Under the pieces are notes generated by a model. It made no database searches, was not told the origin of the DNA, and saw only the letters and a program-made list of their open reading frames with translations. A program made the translations under genes and the position numbers. DNA of 6,262 nt from Nitrospira sp. (GTDB lineage: Bacteria; Nitrospirota; Nitrospiria; Nitrospirales; Nitrospiraceae), in NCBI GenBank assembly GCA_012032965.1, contig JAAUPT010000109.1, positions 1-6,262 on the forward strand. Direction: 5' to 3'. Below, piece by piece: positions 1-6,262 of this stretch (positions are counted from its first letter, which is position 1; the number at the start of each line of letters is the position of its first letter).

Positions 1-24
1 GTTGGTCGGATGGGTTGTTGATCG

Positions 25-1077
25 ATGAGCAAGCAGTTTCGTGTCGCCATTGCAGGAGCCAGTGGGTATGCCGGGGCAGAGCTTGTTCGGCTTGCCATTG
101 CTCATCCCTCATTTACGATTGCGGCGGTGACATCAGAGAAATCCGCGGGCCAGCCGATCTCATCCGTCTTTCCAAGCCTAAAGGGAATGATTGAGCATCG
201 TTTCGAAGCTCTGGCACCGGATGCATTAGCAGAGCGGGCTGATGCTGTATTTCTGGCGCTCCCCCATACGAAATCTCAGGATCCCGTTGCGATCTGTCTC
301 AAAGCCGGTAAACCAGTCGTTGACCTAAGTGCGGACTATCGACTGCAGAACGTCGGGACCTATGAGAAGTGGTATCAAACTTCGCATGCCCATCCGTATC
401 TGCTGCCGGAGGCGGTCTACGGTCTGCCAGAACTCCACAGGAGCGCGATCGCCAAGTCGAAACTGGTGGCGTCACCCGGATGTTATCCCACGGCTGCCAT
501 CCTCCAGTTGGCGCCCCTATTCGCCAGAGGGCTTGTGCAGCCTGAAACAATCGTGATCGACGCCAAATCCGGTGTGTCAGGTGCCGGGCGAAGTCCGGCG
601 CTGGCCTATCATTTTCCGGAAGCGCATGAATCCTTGGAGCCCTATAAAATTGGTCAACATCGCCATACGCCGGAAATCGAGCAAGAACTGTCCTGGCTTC
701 TGGAGAGTCGTGAGGCCGTGACCGTGACATTCACGCCCCATCTTGTGCCGATGAATCGAGGTATCCTGAGTACGGCCTACTGCAAGCTTGTCCGAACAAT
801 GCCACTATCGGATCTTCGAGATCTGTACCGAGATTTTTATAAAGGCGAACGGTTTGTTCGGTTCCATGAGGACGTAGTTCCTAATCCGCGGTATATCAAA
901 GGGACCAACTATTGTGATCTTGGTGTCTACACAGATCCGCGAGCCGGATGGGTTGTGACGGTGGCTGCCGTCGACAATCTCGTCAAGGGCGCGGCAGGCC
1001 AAGCCATTCAAGCGATGAATCTCATGCTGGGGATCCCAGAGGACACCGGACTGACGGCACCGGCTAGTTATCCCTAA
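25..1077 (+). CDS. argC: N-acetyl-gamma-glutamyl-phosphate reductase (ArgC)
   Basis: ArgC catalyses the NADPH-dependent reduction of N-acetylglutamyl phosphate to N-acetylglutamate semialdehyde, the third step of arginine synthesis, in the cytoplasm. The 350-residue protein is full length for the long-form family. Visible motifs are the N-terminal dinucleotide-binding loop GASGYAGAEL (residues 11-20), the catalytic cysteine in SPGCYPT (Cys153), KSGVSGAGR (from Lys181), and the GQHRHTPEIEQ segment carrying the family's active-site histidine (His212 or His214). The C-terminal DNLVKGAAGQAIQAMN helix is also typical. The ATG at 25 gives the normal N-terminus directly before the Rossmann strand. 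Only a weak GGATGGG (8-14) lies upstream. argJ follows after about 56 bases on the same strand, which suggests co-transcription. No frame problem is seen. Confidence 0.97.
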   Translation: MSKQFRVAIAGASGYAGAELVRLAIAHPSFTIAAVTSEKSAGQPISSVFPSLKGMIEHRFEALAPDALAERADAVFLALPHTKSQDPVAICLKAGKPVVDLSADYRLQNVGTYEKWYQTSHAHPYLLPEAVYGLPELHRSAIAKSKLVASPGCYPTAAILQLAPLFARGLVQPETIVIDAKSGVSGAGRSPALAYHFPEAHESLEPYKIGQHRHTPEIEQELSWLLESREAVTVTFTPHLVPMNRGILSTAYCKLVRTMPLSDLRDLYRDFYKGERFVRFHEDVVPNPRYIKGTNYCDLGVYTDPRAGWVVTVAAVDNLVKGAAGQAIQAMNLMLGIPEDTGLTAPASYP

Positions 1078-1133
1078 CCACCCACAAATCGGTGATCGCC
1101 TCACTCAGCCGCAACCTGAATCGAGCTCTGATA

Positions 1134-2340
1134 ATGAAACGCAAACCTGTGGGTGTCACTGCGCCGCTGGGCTTCCAAGCCGCGGGTATCCATTGCGGAA
1201 TCAAGAAATCCAACCAGCTTGATGCTTACTCTTTGTGTGTCCGATGTCAGCGGACCGATCGCCGGAGTATTTACCAAGAACCGTGTCGCTGCCGCACCGG
1301 TGCTCCTGGATCGACACCATCTTCAATCCCACCGAGGGAGAGCGATCATCGTCAATAGCGGGAACGCCAATGCCTGTACGGGTGAGCAAGGGCTGCTCGC
1401 TGCTCAAACTATGGCGACGGCTGTCGCGCACCGATTGGCTATTCCTGTGCAACAAGTCTTTGTGGGATCCACCGGTGTGATCGGCCGAGCGTTGCCAATC
1501 GATCGTATCACGAGGGCCCTTCCAACATTGATCTCGCGCCTGAGCGTTCAGGGAGGCCACCAAGCGGCCCAAGCGATTTTAACCACGGACCTCCGCCCGA
1601 AAACGGTTGTAGTACAGGCCAAGATCGATGGTGGCCTTGTCACCATCGGCGGGATGGCGAAAGGGTCTGGCATGATCCATCCGAACATGGCCACGATGCT
1701 CGCGTATTTGACGACCGATGCGGCGATCGCTGCATCGGCTCTTCAGCGCGCACTGAAGTCCGCGACCGATCGATCCTTCAACTGTATTACCGTCGACGGT
1801 GATACCAGTACGAACGATACGGTGCTCTGCCTGGCCAATGGTCTTGCGAAGAATCGAACGATTCAACCAGGCACGCGGTCCTATCGCGCCTTCGAACGTC
1901 TCTTAACTGAGGCTGCCCAGGCCTTAGCTCTCATGATCTGCCGTGATGGTGAGGGAGTGACGAAGGTCGTGAAGGTACGAGTAGAAGGGGCCACAACACC
2001 GGCAGCAGCAAAACGAGTCGCCGAAACCATTGCAACATCGAATCTGTTCAAGACGGCGCTGTTCGGGGAGGATGCCAATTGGGGCAGAGTCATGGCGGCG
2101 ATTGGGCGTTCCGGCGTGGCAATCAATCCCGACAGGGTCGTGGTGCGCTTCGACGACATCGTGATGGTACGGCGAGGTGTAGGAACCGGCCTCGATGCAG
2201 AAAAGAAGATTGCCAAGGTCTTCAAGCGGAAGGAGTTTACCGTCGCGATCCATCTCGCACAGGGCTCGGCGGATGCGCACATGTGGACTACGGACCTGTC
2301 CTATGACTATGTCCGCATTAATGCGAGCTATCGATCCTAG
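1134..2340 (+). CDS. argJ: Ornithine acetyltransferase / glutamate N-acetyltransferase (ArgJ), split by an apparent +1 frameshift
   Basis: ArgJ moves the acetyl group from N-acetylornithine to glutamate, giving ornithine and recycling N-acetylglutamate; some members also use acetyl-CoA. The conserved N-terminus (MKRKPVGVTAPLGFQAAG, then GIKKSNQLD) reads from ATG 1134 to 1223. From 1225 the next frame continues LTLCVSDVSGPIAGVFTKNR to the stop at 2338-2340. Skipping one base at about 1224 gives a 401-residue protein of normal length. In that numbering the self-cleavage site is Ala186/Thr187 in NMATMLAYLTTD, separating alpha and beta chains. Other family motifs are NSGNANACTG, GSTGVIGR, GDTSTNDT and GEDANWGRVMAAIG. 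A start at GTG 1153 keeps one frame (395 residues) but gives an N-terminus unlike the family. No clear ribosome binding site precedes 1134. Identity is certain; whether the frameshift is real is not. Confidence 0.93.
1221..1241 (+). other. Frameshift point in argJ
   Basis: The frame starting at 1134 reads Asn-Gln-Leu-Asp up to 1223, then loses similarity (Ala-Tyr-Ser-Leu-Cys-Val-Arg) and stops at 1356-1358, giving only 74 residues. The frame one base later reads Leu-Thr-Leu-Cys-Val-Ser-Asp-Val from 1225. Removing one base at about 1224 joins them as LDLTLCVSDV, the spacing expected in ArgJ. The exact extra base cannot be fixed from one sequence. Confidence 0.85.
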
Positions 2341-2447
2341 CTTGCAGAGGGGAGGTCGCTTGAAACCTCGACGGGACTGTGGTAGCGTCGTCGGTCTGTA
2401 TTTTGAGAGGGGCCGACTCGTTATGTGTGAGGCTCGGCACGAACCAA

Positions 2448-2453
2448 TAAAAT
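2448..2453 (+). promoter_or_regulatory. Possible -10 box upstream of rpsB
   Basis: TAAAAT matches the sigma-70 -10 consensus TATAAT at five of six bases and sits in the most AT-rich patch of the gap. Transcription would then begin at about 2460, just before the first leader stem-loop. No good -35 box is found 16-18 bases upstream, so this is tentative. Confidence 0.3.
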
Positions 2454-2460
2454 CACTATT

Positions 2461-2478
2461 CAGCGTGAGATTACGCTG
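2461..2478 (+). promoter_or_regulatory. Leader stem-loop 1
   Basis: CAGCGT (2461-2466) is exactly complementary to ACGCTG (2473-2478). A G-T pair can extend the stem to 7 pairs around a four-base loop. It lies where an rpsB transcript might begin. It is not a terminator, as no T run follows. Confidence 0.4.
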
Positions 2479-2493
2479 CGTGGCTTGAGGATA

Positions 2494-2509
2494 AGGGAAG
2501 CGATTCCCT
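2494..2509 (+). promoter_or_regulatory. Leader stem-loop 2 with GCGA tetraloop
   Basis: AGGGAA (2494-2499) pairs perfectly with TTCCCT (2504-2509) around GCGA, a GNRA-type tetraloop, which is a stable and often protein- or RNA-contacting loop. The 3' arm TCCCT could instead pair with AGGGA (2541-2545) inside the rpsB ribosome binding site, so this element could take part in a switch that hides or frees the start. Confidence 0.45.
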
Positions 2510-2526
2510 CACCCGATGACTGGGTG
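2510..2526 (+). promoter_or_regulatory. Leader stem-loop 3
   Basis: CACCC (2510-2514) pairs with GGGTG (2522-2526) around a seven-base loop. It abuts stem-loop 2 with no gap, so the two could stack coaxially just upstream of the ribosome binding site. Confidence 0.4.
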
Positions 2527-2542
2527 CTCTGCAAGCATGAAG

Positions 2543-2550
2543 GGAGGTGA
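2543..2550 (+). promoter_or_regulatory. Strong ribosome binding site of rpsB
   Basis: GGAGGTGA is a near-complete complement of the 16S rRNA 3' end. Its GGAGG core lies 7 bases before ATG 2555. It fixes that ATG as the rpsB start, over the in-frame ATG at 2516 that would add 13 residues with no family counterpart. Confidence 0.9.
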
Positions 2551-2554
2551 AGGC

Positions 2555-3328
2555 ATGGGGGTAGTAGAGATCAAGGAACTGCTGGAAGCCGGGGTTCACT
2601 TTGGACATCAGACGAACCGCTGGAATCCCAAAATGAAAAAGTTTTTGTTCGGTGAGCGAAGCGGCATTTACATCATCGATCTGCAACAAACCGTCGCACG
2701 GATGGAACACACCTATGCCTTCGTCCGAGACCTGGTCGCAGCGGGAGAATCTGTTTTATTTGTCGGCACAAAGCGGCAGGCTGCGGAGATACTCGAAGAA
2801 GAGGCCAAGCGGGCCAACATGTATTTCGTCAACCAGCGATGGCTGGGCGGGATGTTGACTAACTTCCAAACTATTCGACGCAGTATCGATAAGATGAAAA
2901 AGATGGAGACGACACTCCTCAACCCTAGCGAACATGGCCTCAAGAAGAAAGAAATCCTTCTCATGCAGAAGGATATCGCCAAGCTTCAAAAGTATCTGTC
3001 GGGCATCAAAAACATGCGCAGCCTTCCGGGAGCCGTATTTGTACTCGATACGCGAATCGAAAAAATCGCCGTGCAGGAGGCCACACGACTTGATATCCCG
3101 GTCATCGCCATCTTGGATAGCAACTGCGACCCTGATCACATTGCCTACCCAATCCCTGGGAACGATGACGCTATTCGTTCAATCAAACTGATCACGTCCA
3201 AGATTGCCGATGCCTGTATTGAGGGTGCGCACATCAAAGCCCAACGAGAGGAAGCCGCATTTCAAGCCGCTCCTCCAAGCGGGGACAAGAAGCCAGCTAT
3301 GCGGGCTGAGAGTGTTCCCGTTTCATAA
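2555..3328 (+). CDS. rpsB: 30S ribosomal protein S2
   Basis: S2 is a structural protein of the small ribosomal subunit, assembled late and located between head and body of the 30S particle. The 257-residue protein begins [20 protein letters not shown], the classic S2 start. It continues with [25 protein letters not shown] (residues 22-46), VGTKRQA, the hallmark [15 protein letters not shown] (92-106), LDTR (164-167), and the C-terminal segment [20 protein letters not shown]. The tail of about 30 residues after this is polar and variable, as is usual. The start at 2555 is set by the strong ribosome binding site and the family N-terminus. tsf follows after 63 bases, the conserved rpsB-tsf pairing. 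The structured region upstream may regulate both genes. Confidence 0.98.
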   Translation: MGVVEIKELLEAGVHFGHQTNRWNPKMKKFLFGERSGIYIIDLQQTVARMEHTYAFVRDLVAAGESVLFVGTKRQAAEILEEEAKRANMYFVNQRWLGGMLTNFQTIRRSIDKMKKMETTLLNPSEHGLKKKEILLMQKDIAKLQKYLSGIKNMRSLPGAVFVLDTRIEKIAVQEATRLDIPVIAILDSNCDPDHIAYPIPGNDDAIRSIKLITSKIADACIEGAHIKAQREEAAFQAAPPSGDKKPAMRAESVPVS

Positions 3329-3375
3329 TTCTTGTTTGGATCAATCCGTCAAGCGCTCATCTTGAATGCAACTGT

Positions 3376-3381
3376 GAAGGA
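3376..3381 (+). promoter_or_regulatory. Ribosome binding site of tsf
   Basis: GAAGGA lies 10 bases before ATG 3392 and supports that start. The rest of the 63-base rpsB-tsf gap shows no terminator or promoter I would defend. Confidence 0.6.
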
Positions 3382-3391
3382 ACATTGAACC

Positions 3392-4709
<1,318 letters not shown>

Positions 4710-4718
4710 CTTTATCAC

Positions 4719-4724
4719 GAGGTG
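4719..4724 (+). promoter_or_regulatory. Ribosome binding site of frr
   Basis: GAGGTG sits 5 bases before ATG 4730 in the short pyrH-frr gap and fixes the frr start. Confidence 0.8.
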
Positions 4725-4729
4725 TACTC

Positions 4730-5293
4730 ATGTCCAATGCAGCGCCGATTCAGCAGTCATTCACCGGTCAGATGGATCAGGCTCTCGAACATTTGCGGAA
4801 AGACTTGTCCGGTCTCCGAACCGGGCGAGCGTCCGTCGCGCTTCTCGACGGCATTCGAGTTGACTACTACGGCACCATGACACCGCTAAAACAGGTGGCC
4901 AATGTTGCCACTCCGGAAGCGCGATTGATCTCCATTCAGCCTTGGGAGCCAAAGCTCATCAAGGAAATTGAGAAGGCCATCTCCAACTCGGGCTTGGGCG
5001 TATCACCATCGAATGACGGCAAACTGATTCGGGTTCCACTTCCACCTCTGACCGAGGAGCGGCGTAAAGACTTGACGAAGATCTGTAAGAAACATGGTGA
5101 AGATACCAAGGTGAAGATTCGAGGCTTCCGACGGGAAGCCAATGAAGAGTTAAAGAAACTCCAAAAAGATGGGAAGCTGACAGAAGACGAGCTGCGCAAA
5201 GCAGAACAAGAGACTCAGAAACTCATCGAGCAATACGGTCAGAAAATTGACGAGATCATCAAGAAAAAGGAACAGGAAATCATGGAAGTTTGA
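4730..5293 (+). CDS. frr: Ribosome recycling factor (RRF)
   Basis: RRF acts with EF-G to split the post-termination ribosome into subunits so it can start a new round of translation. At 187 residues it has the normal length. Visible motifs are LRTGRAS (29-35), the IRVDYYGTMTPLKQVANV stretch of the second domain, the hinge-side PPLTEERR (105-112), and the arginine-rich IRGFRREAN (130-138) on the long helical bundle. The last 60 residues are highly charged and helical, as expected for the three-helix domain. The family commonly has Asn where this protein has Gly132 (RGFRR against RNxRR), a minor variation. The start is supported by GAGGTG. The position after pyrH is the conserved tsf-pyrH-frr order. 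Confidence 0.98.
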   Translation: MSNAAPIQQSFTGQMDQALEHLRKDLSGLRTGRASVALLDGIRVDYYGTMTPLKQVANVATPEARLISIQPWEPKLIKEIEKAISNSGLGVSPSNDGKLIRVPLPPLTEERRKDLTKICKKHGEDTKVKIRGFRREANEELKKLQKDGKLTEDELRKAEQETQKLIEQYGQKIDEIIKKKEQEIMEV

Positions 5294-5322
5294 GTCCGGC
5301 TTCCTGATCCTCTCTTCATCAC

Positions 5323-6262
5323 GTGCCGATTTCGTTCACCTTCCTCCCGGCAGCAGCTACCATTGATCTAACGGCCCTTACCCACAATCTTCTCCAATTA
5401 CGCCGTCTCCTCTCGCCTGGCTGCGACATCATGGCAGTGGTCAAAGCCAATGCTTATGGTCATGGAGCGGTTGAGATATCACAGGCATTGATTCGTCATG
5501 GCGTCGTTCTTCTTGCGGTGTTTTCGATAGAAGAAGGCATTGCCCTTCGTCAAGCCGGCATCACAGTCTCGATCGTTATTCTTGGACCGATCTTTCGAGA
5601 GCAACTTGAAGACCTTTTTACGCATCAGCTCACACCGGTGGTGAGTGACCCCTCTACCCTTACGGCGCTGAAGAAGTACGCGGCACAAGGCTCGTCTCCC
5701 TACCCAATTCATCTAAAGATCGAGACCGGTATGGGACGGCTAGGTTTAACGCAGAATGAGCTGGAGGCTGTCATTGCGAAACACTCATTTCCCTCGTCCC
5801 TACGTTTAGAAGGCCTCATGTCCCACCTAGCTGATTCCGATGGGCTAGATCCCGATTCAACCAACCAGCAGATTTCCCGCTTTGATCGGGCGATAACGGC
5901 TATACGTGAAGAAGGATTCAGCGTTCCACTGATTCACCTATCCAATAGCGCCGGCATCGTTCGCTTTCCATCAGCCCACTACTCGCTTGTGCGACCAGGG
6001 ATTATGCTGTATGGATACCACACGCTGCCTCGTACCATTCAGGCTCCTGATCTTAGACCGGTTCTTTCTCTCGCCACCCGCATTGCCCAGATCCGACTGA
6101 TCCAGCCGGGGGAAACTGTCAGCTACAATCGTACCTTCATGGCCAAACGTCCAACCCGGATCGCGGTTCTCCCGATCGGCTATGCCGATGGGTTAAGCCG
6201 GCAGCTCTCAAATCGAGGTCACGTTCTGGTTCGAGAACGACGTGCTCCCATTGTAGGACGGG
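5323..6262 (+). CDS. alr: Alanine racemase, 5' part (runs off the window)
   Basis: Alr interconverts L- and D-alanine using pyridoxal phosphate, supplying D-alanine for peptidoglycan. From GTG 5323 the frame stays open to the right edge, giving 313 residues of a protein usually near 370. Motifs seen: ATIDLTALTHNL at the N-terminus, the PLP-binding lysine in VVKANAYGHG (Lys41), GMGRLGL (Arg139), HLSNSAG (from about 205), VRPGIMLYG (Arg224), the catalytic tyrosine in VSYNRTF (Tyr268) and LPIGYADG (Tyr287). The C-terminal CxD/M substrate loop lies beyond the window. GTG 5323 is the only usual start codon between the upstream in-frame TGA (5305-5307) and the conserved first strand. No ribosome binding site is visible, so coupling to frr, 29 bases upstream, is possible. 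Confidence 0.95.
   Translation, partial: MPISFTFLPAAATIDLTALTHNLLQLRRLLSPGCDIMAVVKANAYGHGAVEISQALIRHGVVLLAVFSIEEGIALRQAGITVSIVILGPIFREQLEDLFTHQLTPVVSDPSTLTALKKYAAQGSSPYPIHLKIETGMGRLGLTQNELEAVIAKHSFPSSLRLEGLMSHLADSDGLDPDSTNQQISRFDRAITAIREEGFSVPLIHLSNSAGIVRFPSAHYSLVRPGIMLYGYHTLPRTIQAPDLRPVLSLATRIAQIRLIQPGETVSYNRTFMAKRPTRIAVLPIGYADGLSRQLSNRGHVLVRERRAPIVGR

Larger units (their letters stand above)
2341..2554 (+). promoter_or_regulatory. argJ-rpsB intergenic region, candidate rpsB leader
   Basis: This 214-base gap holds no convincing gene. Its left half has two loose inverted repeats: GAGGT/ACCTC (2352-2356 with 2365-2369) and GTCGGTC/GGCCGAC (2390-2396 with 2411-2417, one G-T pair). Neither is followed by a T run, so no intrinsic terminator is supported. 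The middle is AT-rich (about 2442-2460). The right half has three consecutive small stem-loops and then the rpsB ribosome binding site. A leader that controls S2 synthesis by feedback is plausible because rpsB is known to be autoregulated in other bacteria, but no match to a described leader family is claimed. Confidence 0.5.

Noticed and set aside
1153..1224. GTG 1153 as the argJ start, which would avoid any frameshift
   Set aside because: The resulting N-terminus is unrelated to ArgJ, while the overlapping frame from ATG 1134 encodes the conserved one; no ribosome binding site supports 1153.
1881..2282. Minus-strand open frames opposite argJ (133 and 118 codons)
   Set aside because: They are antisense shadows of strongly conserved argJ codons, with biased composition and no family motif.
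2352..2417. Inverted repeats after argJ as an intrinsic terminator
   Set aside because: The stems are short or have a long loop, and neither is followed by a T run.
2516..2554. Upstream in-frame ATG that would extend S2 by 13 residues
   Set aside because: The extension covers the ribosome binding site itself and has no counterpart in S2 proteins; ATG 2555 has ideal spacing from GGAGG.
5431..5433. ATG 5431 as the alr start
   Set aside because: It would remove the conserved ATIDLTALTHNL segment and first strand and leave only four residues before the PLP lysine.

Overview
The window is a bacterial housekeeping region with every gene on the plus strand and short gaps between genes. In order it holds argC, argJ, rpsB, tsf, pyrH, frr and the 5' part of alr, which runs off the right edge. 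Protein sequence, gene order and a moderately GC-rich base composition fit a Nitrospira-like member of Nitrospirota. That placement rests on remembered family sequences and gene order, not on a search.

Region 1 (25-2340) is an arginine biosynthesis pair. ArgC is an intact N-acetyl-gamma-glutamyl-phosphate reductase. ArgJ is an ornithine acetyltransferase whose conserved start and body lie in different frames, joined near 1224. Region 2 (2341-2554) is the largest gap. It has an AT-rich patch that could hold a promoter, then three small stem-loops and a very strong Shine-Dalgarno site before rpsB, so it is a candidate regulatory leader for ribosomal protein S2. Region 3 (2555-5293) is the widespread rpsB-tsf-pyrH-frr block: ribosomal protein S2, a short-form EF-Ts, UMP kinase and ribosome recycling factor. 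tsf and pyrH overlap by ATGA. pyrH is also out of frame, by one base, at an AAAA run at 4519-4522. Region 4 (5323-6262) is alanine racemase, starting at GTG with no visible ribosome binding site.

Functionally the window joins arginine synthesis, translation (S2, EF-Ts, RRF), pyrimidine nucleotide supply (UMP to UDP) and cell-wall D-alanine supply, a growth-linked set. I see no mobile element, CRISPR array, tRNA, rRNA, defence system or other clearly novel system. The points most worth checking are the two single-base frameshifts in otherwise well-conserved genes, which most likely reflect sequence errors, and the structured rpsB leader.
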